Shown here one piece after another: positions 34,642-45,415 of a stretch of 64,000 nt of DNA. The stretch comes from Naematelia aurantialba (lineage: Eukaryota; Basidiomycota; Tremellomycetes; Tremellales; Naemateliaceae). Below the pieces are notes generated by a model, which made no database searches, was not told where the DNA came from, and was given only the letters and a program-made list of their open reading frames with translations. Made by a program: the position numbers and the translations under genes. The stretch is taken from NCBI GenBank assembly GCA_021527695.1, contig JAKFAO010000005.1, forward strand, positions 248,001 through 312,000. Reading direction: 5' to 3'. Numbering within the stretch: position 1 is the first letter of the stretch; each line of letters starts with the position of its first letter.

Positions 34642-36933
34642 TTATCGCTTGACCTCGTTGGCAACGACACTCCACTCATGCTCGATCTCGCCGGTCTGGA
34701 TGCCCTGAATACGGTCCAAGAGGCCTTTTGCAATCGCGCCGAGCCCAGATGAGCCTGTGGGGATCTGGATGTCTCGGCCTTTGTAGCCGATTCTAACGCC
34801 GTCAGCGCTGTGCTAGCGGGTACAGGGCATATAGGGATGATATATGCTGGCCAGCGGGAGTGGTGACATCCATTGTTCAGTGGGAGCGAGGTGATGTCCA
34901 TTGATCCAAAAAAACGGAGCGAGTTGACATCTATCCTTGGTCGAGTGGAGCGAGGTAGCATCACTTAGTCGAGAGGGACATATACGGTTTGTTGACCTCA
35001 TAGACAAGGGGAGAGCCAGGAGTCATGATGCAGGATGTTACACGCATAAACAAGAAACACTCACTTGTCGACCGCGGAGACGATAGCTGCGGTACCCGTC
35101 CCGAAGACCTCGACGAGGGTGCCGTTCTTCTCCGCCTCTTCCAGCTCAGCCATGACGATCTTTCGTTCCGAGAGCTTGAGATTATTGGGCAGGCCAGGGA
35201 TGGTCTCGCCCGCTGCATGCGCTTTGACGAGGCTCAACACGCTTCGAGGGTCAGCATCGTTCCCCGGGTTTAGACACTATCCAGGATGTAGGAATGGAGA
35301 TGGTTCCGCCTTCCTCACTTCCACACGACTCGCAAGAAACGGGAATGGAGATGGCGCTGCGTCCTCGTATTTATATAACTTGACAGAAAAGGGAAGGAAA
35401 TGACTTTCCGGTCTTCACATTGACAGAACTTGATAGGACTTTCAACGGAAAGGAAGGGAGGTGATCGGGAGTGTAAGGTTTCAAGGAGGAGGCGACTTAC
35501 CTGTCTCGGGTGACTCCAGGGAGGATCATATCATCGATGGGCGGGGTAGCAAGCTCGATCGATCCGTCCGGTTGCTTGAACGCGACAAACAGGTTCATTG
35601 TTCCAACCTAGCAACAGCATCAGCGTCGACTGAAGTCTGATAGGTGGGCGGAAGGGCCAAATCAAGGAATGAGGCTCACCTCGGTCAACATGTCGTCGTC
35701 ACCCGACAGCCAGAGATTCTGCCCGTATCCCTGTTTCGCAGCGTCTCCCTGGGGTACTACACCTGGTGCGTAGCTGTACCATACGCGATCAGCCACATTG
35801 TGCCACGCAACAACGCATGACGGAGCTAGAAAACTGACTTTGCTCCAAGCTTGAATGACCCTGTGCCTCCATTCCATGCACGGACGTACTTGGTAGTTGC
35901 AAGCAATGAGACCGGCTTGAATCCAGCTGAGAGAAAGGACGGTTGTCAGCTCGAATCTCGACGCACACAAGATCGACATACTGGCGTAATATGGTCCTAC
36001 GGGGGAGCAGATGACGAACAGCAATGCGTCGGATGAGGGACCGACTCCAAGGGCGTTCTGGGTTCCGATGAGGGTTGGGCCTACAAGTGCATCAGCCATA
36101 GGTCGTCTAGGGAGATCACGGCGAAACTGACGGATATACAATGAGTAGCCTTTTTCTTTGGGGATCCACTCAGAGTCCAGTACTACAAGGCGCTTAATCA
36201 ACTCCTCCAGGGCATCTCCGTCGAAAGTCTACACATGCGGTTGTGAGCCACGACGAGCCTGTGCGACAAGGTTGTGGCAGACATACGGGAAGGGCGATGC
36301 GCGCAGCCGAGCGGTTCATGCGCTTCATGTTCATGTCGGGTCTAAAGAGCCGTACGGTCCCGTCCTCCTGGCGATACGCTTTCATTCCCTCGAATCTGAG
36401 GCATAAGCACATGTACATTTATTCCCGTCCATGGATAGGCGGACTAAAGCTCACAGGGTGAATGCGTAGTGGAATACGGTACTGGAGGGGTCCAGCTCCA
36501 ACGGGCCATCTTCATATGCAGTCAGTCTCTGCGCATACCGTCATGAGTCATTGACTGACAGGGTTTGATCAAGGGGGTGCCCCATCCTGTGGAGCTTGAC
36601 CAAGGGATCGTCAACATGTGGTCGGTAAATGTCCGTCCGAAAATGAGTTTTGAGGAGGGTGGTCGAACTTTTGGCGTGCTGGTAGTCTCAATCTTGAGCA
36701 ATGATGGCTACGGGCAGCGTCTTAGCTTCCCATTGCATGAGAGCGAGATGGGGACTCACATCGATATCGGGCAATTGGATAATCTCGCCTGTCATCATGT
36801 CCCGCATGGGCTGTGGTGACTTTAATTTGCTATACGCCCGGACTGCGAGCTGCGGCAGAGCCGCGCGAGCGAGTGGAGCATGGCGGGCAAGTCTTGGGAC
36901 GAGACGCGGAAGTGCAGAGCGGACAGCCGCCAT
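34642..36933 (-). CDS. BAT1: Branched-chain amino acid aminotransferase, mitochondrial
   Basis: A PLP enzyme that transfers the amino group between Leu/Ile/Val and 2-oxoglutarate, the last step of branched-chain synthesis in mitochondria. The first exon encodes an Arg/Ala-rich presequence ([19 protein letters not shown]) and YSKLKSPQP. Class IV aminotransferase landmarks follow: [47 protein letters not shown], and [19 protein letters not shown]. The PLP lysine lies in [37 protein letters not shown] and PLP-phosphate residues near TGTAAIVS complete the site. The protein ends [12 protein letters not shown] with TAA at 34642. At least seven introns; two carry minisatellites. It is divergent from the SYLF gene. 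Mitochondrial location is inferred from the N-terminus, and a cytosolic BAT2 role from an internal start is not excluded. Confidence 0.95.
34857..34975. repeat. Diverged ~31-bp repeats in a BCAT intron
   Basis: Four diverged units each opening GGAG(C/T)G(A/G)G, at 34857, 34883, 34916 and 34947, followed by G(A/C)ATC(C/T)AT-like segments. They lengthen an intron of the minus-strand BCAT gene. A second intron (about 35262-35500) has weaker ~50-bp repeats built on GGGAATGGAGATGG and TTGACAGAA. Confidence 0.6.
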
Positions 36934-37270
36934 TTTTGTGTGATGAATGACTGAGATACAACGTCCGAGTCTGTGCTGGAAATTTATAGCAAAAGTCGAC
37001 AGCATCAACAGCACAGCGACTCGAAAACTCGGTGCTGAATGCCGCCCAACCCGGGACCTGATAACACGTGGCATTTAGTTTGGGAGTCGTATCAACGCTC
37101 TCGGGGCTCCATCCTTCGTCTGCAGCTGGTGACGATCCCTCAAAGCCGGGGGGCGTGTCCATCTCTGACTCTAGTCTCGACGACCACTGCAAGGCTTCCA
37201 CCAGCGACACTCGCTCACGATCACATCCTTCCACATAGTATCGACCTCTGCAGATCCCCAGGCCGACAGC
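36934..37270. promoter_or_regulatory. Divergent promoter, BCAT / SYLF protein
   Basis: A 337-bp gap between two start codons facing away from each other. No TATA box is evident; the sequence CGGGGGGCG-like GC patch near 37140 is the only compositional feature. Confidence 0.5.
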
Positions 37271-38766
37271 ATGCAAGGAAAGGCCACAGGACTATGGGGC
37301 AAGGTGCGCTCCACCGCGCAGACCGCCGGACAACAAGCCGGATCCATGTTGAGAGTGAGCAGCTTTCCTTAGCAATACCGGCTCGGGGCCAAGCTCGCCT
37401 GAGACGTAGTAGGAAGTTTGACTGATCAGAGAAGGATGGGTCTGCCATGGCAAGTTCTGGCGGATCAGGCTTGATGCAGAGCTTCTCGCTACCGGGAGAA
37501 TCCCAAAAGGCCGCCAAGATCCTCAGGGGCTTTCTAGGTGAGGGTCTGACGCCTCTTAGACTACAATCAGCTCACTCGTCCTTAGCTGATCCAACACGCC
37601 CGGCGACTGCCCTCAATTCGATCCCGAAAGCCGTCCTTCTACGTGCCAAAGGTACGTCCCGCCCTTGGGCTCTTGCACCCTCCTGTGTTCTCCCGTATGC
37701 GGCCTGTTCCGAAGACGGGAGCTGATCTGAGCTAGGGCTCGCCGTTTTCACGATTCTCAAAGCTGGCTTTGTGTTCTCCGGCAAAGCAGGCTCTGGCTTG
37801 GTCATTGCGCGTTTGCCGGACGGAAGCTGGTCCGCCCCTAGCTGCATTGCCACTGCGGGCGTCGGATGGGGGCTGCAGATTGGGGCCGGTCAGTCGCTTC
37901 AGTCCTCTACCATATTTACTCACTGACCTATCACCAGATCTGACTGAAGTTGTGATTGTCCTCAACTCGGATGAAGCGGTCAAAGCATTCTCTCGGGGAG
38001 GCAACATCACTATCGGAGGTCAGTTGGCTCTGCTCTCTTCAAAGAAGGTTTAGCTGACGTTTCAGGCGGCGTTTCCGCGGCTGCTGGTCCCATCGGGACA
38101 GGCGGGAGTGTCAATGCTTCCCTCGCGAATCCTGCGCCCATGTTCAGCTACTCTAGGTCTAAAGGTACGTTGGCGTAAGGAACTAAGTTTGAGGCATAAA
38201 GTTAGGAAAGCGGAGCTGACCTCTCCTTCAGGACTGTTTGCAGGTCTGACACTTGATGGCACTATCCTAGTGGAGCGGAAGGACGCGAATCGTGATTTCT
38301 ATGGTAGCAGCATCTCTTCGACAGATATCCTGACGTTAGTCTCGAGACATCCCCATCTGAGAAAGGGTTGTTTGCAAGACTGACGAGAACAGAGGACGTG
38401 TTCCGGCGCCTGAGATTGCTTCGCCAATGTACGACATCATCGAAGGTCAGTCCTGTGCATGGATACTGGCACGATTCGCGTTCGGCGTGCCATTTGCTTA
38501 AGCCCCTGCTCCGCTTGCCTGTTTCGACTTGCCCTTGCTTGTGCCTAGAGTCTGCCCCGGTGCTCAAATTTTCTATTTTTCGTCGCCCTATCAAGAAGGG
38601 TAAATGCTGATTCTACGTAGCCGCCGAAGGACTGGACGAATCGAGTCTCCCAGCAGAGGCGTACGTGCCCGGTACAGAGGGACAACACATACCAGTCGGC
38701 AGCTCTGTCGGGGCAGCAGCGGGTACGGAAACTGGCAATCATACGGTGTTTGATTCGGCTCATTGA
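37271..38766 (+). CDS. SYLF-domain protein (Ysc84/SH3YL1 type, no SH3 seen)
   Basis: A member of the SYLF (DUF500) family, whose yeast members Ysc84 and Lsb3 bind membranes and actin and act in endocytosis. The exons read MQGKATGLWGKVRSTAQTAG, then QKAAKILRGFL, IPKAVLLRAKGLAVFTILKA, FVFSGKAGSGLVIARLPDG and SWSAPSCIATAGVGWGLQIG. After these come TEVVIVLNSDEAVKAFSRGG, ISIGG-like NITIGGGVSAAAGPIG, SKGLFAGLTLDGTILVERKD and RDFYGSSISSTDILTG. The frame ends in a short acidic region and HTVFDSAH with TGA at 38764. Yeast Ysc84 carries an SH3 domain after the SYLF core; none is seen here before the stop. About eight short introns. The start at 37271 is the first ATG in frame. Confidence 0.93.
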
Positions 38767-39310
38767 GACTTGCATGTCGAGCCTCGATTCATGTATAGAC
38801 ATGTACGATGCTGGTAATGTATTCCCTCTGATGTTGCGCAATGGTGACGCGTCAGAGCGCGGGTCAGATAGACAAGCAACGGAAATGTCAGCTGCAGAAG
38901 TTAAGCTCCCGCGCAATCACGTATTCTGCTATGACAATTGTACCGCCCCACATTTCTTCAACCTTGCAAAGCCCAAAGGTTCTCGTGGGCCTTCGCAGGA
39001 GAAATCTGCGTTACAAAGAGTAAACGATCTGAGGCGCAATACTAGGTATCGTATGGCCTTCGAAAGACGTCACTCCAGCTCTGGTGTCACGGCAGTGCTA
39101 ACCAGCACACCACAATTCACGACCAAGAGCGGACCGACAGTCTTTTGATCCGGCCTCTGAGTATATTCATACCTCGATACTCGTGTACTGCACTAACTGT
39201 CTCCTCTTCCTATCTAATCAAAACCTTCCCTCCTCATTCCCACGGCTTTGTGCCACCGTATAGCTCGGGCTGGGAAATCAGAATGGAGAACACCCATGAG
39301 GGACATTGTT
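38767..39310. other. Intergenic, convergent 3' ends
   Basis: A 544-bp gap between a plus-strand and a minus-strand gene. A plus-strand open frame (38750-39148) overlaps the SYLF stop in another frame; its composition is not convincing as coding. No repeats were seen. Confidence 0.4.
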
Positions 39311-39877
39311 CTAGCGCCATGTTGTGGAATCGGCCTCTTCCTTAGGTGAGGCGAGCTCGGTGGACTTTGATCCGGTTAGAGTTTTGCCCCCCTTGCTTCG
39401 ACTTCCTCTCCTCCTCGTCCTCTCGCGCGGTGGTGCGCCGTCCCCTGCAGAGGACGGTGACATGGAGGAAGATGCCGACCCAGCAGGGAAGGCCGAGGAT
39501 TGGGGCGGGCCAGAAAACGTAGTATTCAGTGGAGGTAAATGCCTAGAGGAGCGGACGCCAGTGGTGGAAGGACCCTGACCCGCAGCATTGTGGCTGCTTG
39601 TTCTGTCCGTGGTCATCTTAGTGCTCTTGTCGAATGCGAGGTTTGAGCGGTTTGTAGTCGATGGTGGTCCTTGGTGAGTGGAATTGAGCGTTCCCCCTCC
39701 CGAGCTGGGGGTTGCTTTCGAAGAGGACGAAGGTGCTCTGTTCCGAAGGGCAGGAGCTACGTAAGTCATGTTTGCGAAATGCCCCCAGTTTCCGTCCCCC
39801 GATCCCTGCTCTGTAGCAGCGGACCTAGAAGGAGGGCTGGAGGGCACGGACGGTCTGGCCGGATCCTTATCGGACAT
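39311..39877 (-). CDS. Small disordered Ser/Pro-rich protein, single exon
   Basis: A 188-codon frame from ATG at 39877 to a stop at 39311. I recognise no domain. It is Ser/Thr/Pro/Gly-rich with a short hydrophobic-aromatic patch (GNWGHFANMTYVAPALR) and a C-terminal basic motif (RERTRRRGSRSKGGK) followed by SPKEEADSTTWR. A TATATAA string on the minus strand (39998-40004) about 120 bp before the ATG supports a real transcription unit. The basic motif could be a nuclear localisation signal; that is inference. It could also be the visible exon of a longer gene. Confidence 0.55.
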   Translation of the reverse strand: MSDKDPARPSVPSSPPSRSAATEQGSGDGNWGHFANMTYVAPALRNRAPSSSSKATPSSGGGTLNSTHQGPPSTTNRSNLAFDKSTKMTTDRTSSHNAAGQGPSTTGVRSSRHLPPLNTTFSGPPQSSAFPAGSASSSMSPSSAGDGAPPRERTRRRGSRSKGGKTLTGSKSTELASPKEEADSTTWR

Positions 39878-40694
39878 TGCAATGGGATCAGTTGAAGTAG
39901 CGACTTAAGAGTCGAGATACGAATAGAAAATCAGGACGTGTGTTGGGGAAAGTGGCGAGAGGAGAGGCTGGGGATATTCTGGAGACCGATCCGGTGCTTA
40001 TATATCCACTGGTCTCGGAATGACTCCCAGCTCCTCTTTGGAGTTCTGAAAGGGGGATCGGGAGATGGTCGGGTACATGACGCGGTCGCCGAAGGCGGCA
40101 GACGGAGGACGGAGATCAGAGCAGGATGAGACTGAGGGTGATGAGAAGGCGACAAGAATGAGAAAGATGAGCGTCAGAAGCACTCTGAGAAGAAGACGCG
40201 GCATGGGCAGATTGATAACGACAAATACGGTGTGAGTGACATGACGTATAACCGAAGTGACCAATGAGGTTCGTGTGCCTCATACGAGCAATGCGAACAA
40301 ACACCACTTACAACTTGGTTGACGGAGTAACAGCATGATGTAATCGAAAGAACGACACGGCGAGGAAGAAGGCCACAGAAGAGCTCGGCTCAATGGGAGA
40401 GACCCATTTGGGAGCACTGGAGATTTGAAATGTGCGGCTCTGCTCTGCCTGCAAGGAATTGCAACGCAACCAACCCAACCGAGGTGTCGCTGCTACGCAC
40501 GGACTAGCCAAACGTCTGCATATGACTTTGTTATGGGGAGGACTGGCCGAATTCTACGGCAGGGGTGAGGCCGAGGAGCCACTCATCACTGTAATGATCC
40601 CCTCGTTACGCTTCTGCGTCAATTGATGAACTCTGTAGGTTGCTTCCCCTCGCGCTCAGAATCATCTTCGTAAATTGGGAGATGGATTCCAAAA
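39878..40694. other. Intergenic with a minus-strand TATA
   Basis: About 0.8 kb between two minus-strand genes. It has TATATAA (minus strand) at 39998-40004, fitting the gene that starts at 39877. No other feature is seen. Confidence 0.5.
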
Positions 40695-41631
40695 TTAGTC
40701 CTGGTCTGTCTTGAGCTCGAGGATTTCAGATGACCTCCGCTGCTCGATGGGTCTCGACACTGTGCAAGTGGCAAACGAGTCCAACGATGTATACGACTCA
40801 ACAGGATTTAGCAGTGTACACGGCGACGAAGGTCTCGAGGCGAAGTACATTCCTGATGTGTTAGACGATATGTCTTCCCTGGACTGTCTACTCGAATTGC
40901 GCAGGGGCTGCTCGTGCAACCTGGATACGTGGCTGTTCTGACTGCACTTCATTTGAGTTCTGACATCGCTCTCAGGATACCATAGACGCCGTTGAGGCGT
41001 GGATTGCTCGTCTGAACACGGAGTTCTGCCCGTTCCGAAATATCTGCCGCTGCGGTCAAACTCGCCTTCATCATCGTCGTCATTTCTGTTCCCCGGAACA
41101 ATATTGGAGAAGTCAAAGAACTGGCCCCACTTCGGCCTGGTGCATCCGATATTCTGCGCTTGGAGTCTGTGCTGAACCATGCAGAGGAGGTGTGTCGAAG
41201 GCCGCTCGACGAGCAGCTCCGGGTGCTCAGAGGGTACGCCGACCGACTGGCACTCTTCAAAATACTGCTCAGCCATGGTCACCTGGTCCTCCCGCATGGC
41301 AGTGAACCAGGATACGGGTGCGATGTCTGGGTTCACTGAGGAACGGATGAGAGGCAGGGGATCGTCCTCTGACGGCCCATACAGCGCACACGGCCCGACT
41401 TGAGGGCGCTCAAAGAACCACTGCGAGTCTACGTACCACATCGGCACTTATCTTTTGAGTGTTGCGCACAGTTCTTGAGGCGAGGCGGTTAGCAATCGAC
41501 TGCCTACGTCGCCCCAAGCTTGTTCTTCTTCGTGGAGGGGGAGGGCGGGTGGCGAATTCACTGGCAGAATGTAGTTCCATTGTCTTCTCGGCGGAAGTCA
41601 TACCGGATACTTGTCCAAAGGACGTTTGCAT
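40695..41631 (-). CDS. Uncharacterised protein, two exons
   Basis: I do not recognise the family. My model joins ATG at 41631 (MQTSFGQVSGMTSAEKTMEL, then a Pro/Arg-rich stretch RPPPPRRRTSLGR) to the long second exon through a 61-bp intron. That intron has donor GTAGGC, branch-like GCTAAC and acceptor ATAAG, and it keeps the frame into LPMWYVDSQWFFERPQVGP. Exon 2 reads CALYGPSEDDPLPLIRSS, then WFTAMREDQVTMAEQYFEE, THLLCMVQHRLQAQ, an acidic run (NRNDDDDEGEFD) and a Ser-rich tail with SRPSSPCTL, ending LKTDQD and TAA at 40695. Repeated Trp/Phe residues suggest a folded N-terminal half and a disordered C-terminal half. It lies 85 bp downstream of the deacetylase stop on the same strand. Confidence 0.55.
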
Positions 41632-41716
41632 TCCAGACGGCGATAAGGAAGATACGGCTTCAGAGGAGGGACCGGGGACTGGCTGGAGGACAGTCGGCGA
41701 TTCTCCGTCTCGTTTC

Positions 41717-43594
41717 TTACGCCTGCAGACCCGCCGGCATTCGCGCTCCTTTGGGCACCGGGTTGTTCGCTCTAAAATCCGCCGCCACTTCCTCCATGGT
41801 TACAAACTCGATATCGTCGTGAGTGGACAGCCACTCGATGCACCTTTCAAGCATGAGGAGGACGTCTACGTACTCGAGCGTCAGCAATCTTTCTTGATGT
41901 GGGTGGGACGTGAGAAGTGCATGGGTGTCGGTGAGAGAGGGAGGAGGAGGAAGAAGGAACGACTCAGAACGGGAGAGTAAGAGTAAGAAAGAGAAAGAGA
42001 GAACGAGGGAAAGAGAGAAAGAGAAAGAGACAAAGAGAAAGAGAGAAAGAGGGAAAGAGAGAAAGAGAGAAAGAGAGAAAGAGAGAAAGAGAGAAAGAGA
42101 GAAAGAGAGAAAGAGAGAAAGAGAGAGAGAAAGAGGGCGACTCTAAGAGCAGAGAAAGTGGGAGGTTGGCTCAGGGAGGGAGAGAAAGAACTCGGGCTCA
42201 CGAGGCCGACCAGAGACGTCTGGGTGGATAGTGAGCGGCATGACAAAGCCTTCTGGGTGTTCGCGATAGATGTACGTAAAGTGGTCTTTCCACTTTTGCT
42301 CGATGACGTGAGGATCGACAAAGCCCTGGGAGTTGGGTGCAGTCTTGATGAACATCATTGGGGGTAGGTCGTCCAACTAGTCAGAGTGGTGCCATGTCAG
42401 CTGAACGCAAGACACACAGGACACAGGACACGCAGGACTGAAGTCGGTGAGTCGCCGGGGGTGACATGAACACCTAGATGGTACGTAAGAGATGAGTCCA
42501 GGTACTCACGTCCCAGTTGCCGGGAATCTCGACCATGCCGGTCTCCTCGCCCCTCTCCAGCGGCGTCATCCACGTCTCGGCCTTCTTGGAGTAGTCTATC
42601 ACCTCCCATTTGTCTCCTGTCCGTAGCCAGTACGCCTTGCAGTCGTGGTGCTGGAACGAGTGGTCTACCGGTGTCAGTGTGGCACAACTTGTCTCCGCTT
42701 CCCGTGGCTGTGCCCCGCGGTCCCGACCCAACAGCTCTTGACCGTGCACCGAGCCACCGCGTCGCGTACCGGACTATTCGGCCAAGTGGATACGTGCTGG
42801 ACCATTCGGCCAAGTGTGTCTGGCGTGAGATCGCCCACTCACCGTATAGGATACCCTTGTCGAGCAACATCTCACATCCCTCCTTACTGACTTCCCACCA
42901 GGGCGCGACGCTCCCTCTAGGCGGCCGGCCGCAGAACTCTGTGAGTTGCTGAAACGTCTTCTCAAGGATATCGCGCTGCTGTTCCACGCTCAGCGCCGTG
43001 GGGTTCTCGTGCGAGTATCCATGCAGCCCGCTGGCGGCTGGTTGTGAGCTGTGCGCCGACGGACGATAGACATGCACGAGGTATTTGGCGGACAAGGTGG
43101 AAGCGGACAAACGACACGTAAACACGTACATCTCGTGTCCTGCGTCGCGCACAGCGGCCATCTGTTCTGGAAACGTCTCGAGACTGTGCCCGGGGATGAA
43201 CCATGTCGTCTTGATCTTGTACTTTTCAAACATCTTTAGCAGGCGCATCGAGCCGACCTCGCCTGCAAACATCCCCTGTTGGCTGTCAGCCGCCACTCTT
43301 CTGATTGACAGGGGTAACACGCCGCCCTAGGAGCCGCGCCCTAGGAGCCAGAATCAAGAGTAGGAGCCGGGGGACGTACACGCGAGATGTCGGAGGACGA
43401 GTCTTCACCCCCATACGAGCCTAGCCTGTGCATATGAGCTTCTCTTCAAGAACTTATGACAGAGCGGGGAGGGAGACGGACCATCCAGCTACCGCATCCA
43501 CGTCTATGCCCCAGCTACGCGCAAGTAAGCACAAGCGTCGCGCAGGTACGGATATGCCTACGCACCAGACGAGCTTCCGACCTTTAGCCACCAT
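41717..43594 (-). CDS. Polysaccharide deacetylase family protein (NodB-like)
   Basis: A carbohydrate esterase 4/NodB-type deacetylase, which would remove acetyl or amide groups from chitin, peptidoglycan-like or related substrates using a metal. Short exons give [20 protein letters not shown] (Asp-rich metal motif), [55 protein letters not shown] and [15 protein letters not shown]. The HxxxH (HGYSH) is the metal-binding pair. [17 protein letters not shown] and the [20 protein letters not shown] segment follow, then [19 protein letters not shown] and [17 protein letters not shown], ending [12 protein letters not shown] with TAA at 41717. The layout is closest to the cytoplasmic HpPgdA-like fungal group: no signal peptide is visible. 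The penultimate intron holds a GAAAGA microsatellite. Confidence in family is high; substrate is unknown. Confidence 0.9.
41984..42134. repeat. GA-rich (GAAAGA)n microsatellite in an intron
   Basis: About 150 bp of GAAAGA/GAGAAA units inside a minus-strand intron (about 41.86-42.21 kb). On the coding strand it is an almost pure CT tract, so it stretches the polypyrimidine region upstream of the acceptor. The exons on either side join cleanly (SGRP to HVLLMLERC). Confidence 0.9.
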
Positions 43595-44023
43595 AGTACC
43601 ACTCTTCTTTCACAGATGATGTATACAGATCTCAGCGGACAAAGACGATGAAGTAACTGGATGCAACAAGACAAAAGTCCAGCTACGACGCATATGCATG
43701 CATGAGTGGGGTGTCGCTGGGTGCCCTGTGCAATCGATAAGCGTCGAGACGGCAGACTCCCGGATGTCATCGGCGCGTCGAGCCGACGGACCATTACGGT
43801 AATTCACGTCGTACATTACAACCTGGCGATTGAGGATACGGACGATGCTCGTAGTATGCTTTGACGCGCTTGGCTCGTTATTCTCCCTGCCATGTCTGTA
43901 CAAGTATGTTACCGCATTGCCAAATTTGCTCGCGCCCAACTAGATGATCCTATCTCAACAACCGTGAATCATCACACCTTACATGCTGCCCGAATCGCCA
44001 CGCTGGTGCATGCTCTACGCTGC
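43595..44023. other. Intergenic, deacetylase promoter
   Basis: A 429-bp gap between the deacetylase start and the stop of the next minus-strand gene. It should hold the deacetylase promoter and that gene's 3' flank. Nothing stands out. Confidence 0.4.
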
Positions 44024-45415
44024 CTAGCCAATCCCAGTATGCGGCCAAGACCCGTCGACCTCGGCCTGCGCCTGCTCCAGCGGCTCCTCCCATTCGGGCC
44101 TCGTGTCTGCGCACTCGTTCAAGCTGCTCAACGTCCATGCTGATGCCGCGCCGGTTGGCTGATAATTGCGATGGTCTTGCTGGCAATCTCGCCGGGATGG
44201 TTGCCAGTCGCTTTGGACTTGCTGACAGACACGCGGGGCTTGCTGCGGCCCACGGAGCTGGTCAAGGCCTTGAGCCCGCTGGTAATCAGGTTGCTGATCA
44301 CATTGTATGTGCTCCCAATCTGTTTGCGCATGCTGAGATTCGGGTGTTTGCTGATACCGCTGCCCGTACCGACGCTCTTGGCGCATCTGCTGACGGTCGC
44401 GGTCGCGCTCGCGCTCCCGATCACGGTCCTTGGGCCGCAGGATGCGTGGCTTCTTGGGAGGCGGAACTGGTAGGGGGCCGGTACCAAGCGGCCATTGGGG
44501 CAATGCCAGTATAGCAGGGGGCGCGGCAGCGGGAGCCATTGGCGTCGAGATCAAGGTGGAGGCTAAAGTCGATGGCGTGCTGTGGAGTCCAGGCGGGTGC
44601 GAAGTGTCCACCATGAACCTGCACTCATCAGCCCCGTCACTCTCAACTAACCGCCAGCCACGACCCTCCAACCTTGTCACCAGCGCGCACGCATAGCGCT
44701 GCCAAGGATTAGGAGTGAGAGATTGAAATGCCCGCAATGAGGAGTGCAGGGCGAAATACTGACCCCGGCGTTACCCATTCGACAGGCCGAAAGGCTGCAT
44801 CATCGAGTCCTAGGGCTGCGTCGCTCCAGTCATGGATGTGGGTCGGGACCTGGGCTGGCGCAGCACCAGCCACCACCGGACCAGCACCAGCAGTGAACAG
44901 CAGCGGCAGCTCTCCTGTTCGTACATCTTGCGCAGACCACGACTCCATTACGCCTGGTGGCTGAAGAGCGGAGGTCTAGCAGTGCGTCAGCCCTGGCACA
45001 CCGCACAGACTCGCATGGTGCTTGAGGAAAGCGCGGAAAGGCCCCGGCCTGCGATAAACGGCAAAGGAGGGGAGGAGAGGAGAAGGACAGTGCCTACTTG
45101 GTAATGCACGGAGGGCTGGCAAGGGAAGGAGGATCTCGCCACTCCCTCCTTGTGGCTGGTCTCTGCGCCAGTCGCCACCGCCACGACTCTGTCTGTACTA
45201 TCCGCCCAGTCGTGCTGATCAACAGACACGGGCAGTTGCCAATGTGAGACGCGTGGGGAGGAGGGTAGGGGCGGTGGGTGCACAATGTGCCGAGACGAGG
45301 CATGTCGGGCGAGGTTGAGCCATGGTGGAAGTTGGTGGCGTGAGACGGGGTTGGGTATGCTTGGCAAGCGGATGATGTTGGACGCTGGTAGGTTCAGCGT
45401 TGTTCGGACTACCAA
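44024..45415 (-). CDS. Uncharacterised Gln/Arg-rich protein, three or more exons
   Basis: Family not recognised. The visible exons splice cleanly. One ends QPSVHYQ at a GTAGGC donor near 45100 and joins PPGVMESWSAQDVRTGELP. Another ends WVTPGS at about 44758 and joins RYACALVTRLEGRGWRLVES, with Cys, Arg and Phe next (DECRFMVDT). The first visible exon reads RTTLNLPASNIIRLPSIPNP, with RHQLPPWLNLARHASSRH after it. The last exon is a low-complexity basic/Gln-rich stretch with RDRERERDRDRQQMRQERR and QQ repeats, ending EVDGSWPHTGIG with a stop at 44024. I could not place the true start; upstream frames near 45.42-45.47 kb conflict. RNA-binding or scaffold roles would be guesses. Confidence 0.5.

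Noticed and set aside
38750..39148. 132-codon plus-strand frame after the SYLF gene
   Set aside because: It begins inside the SYLF last exon in another frame and lacks a promoter or domain.
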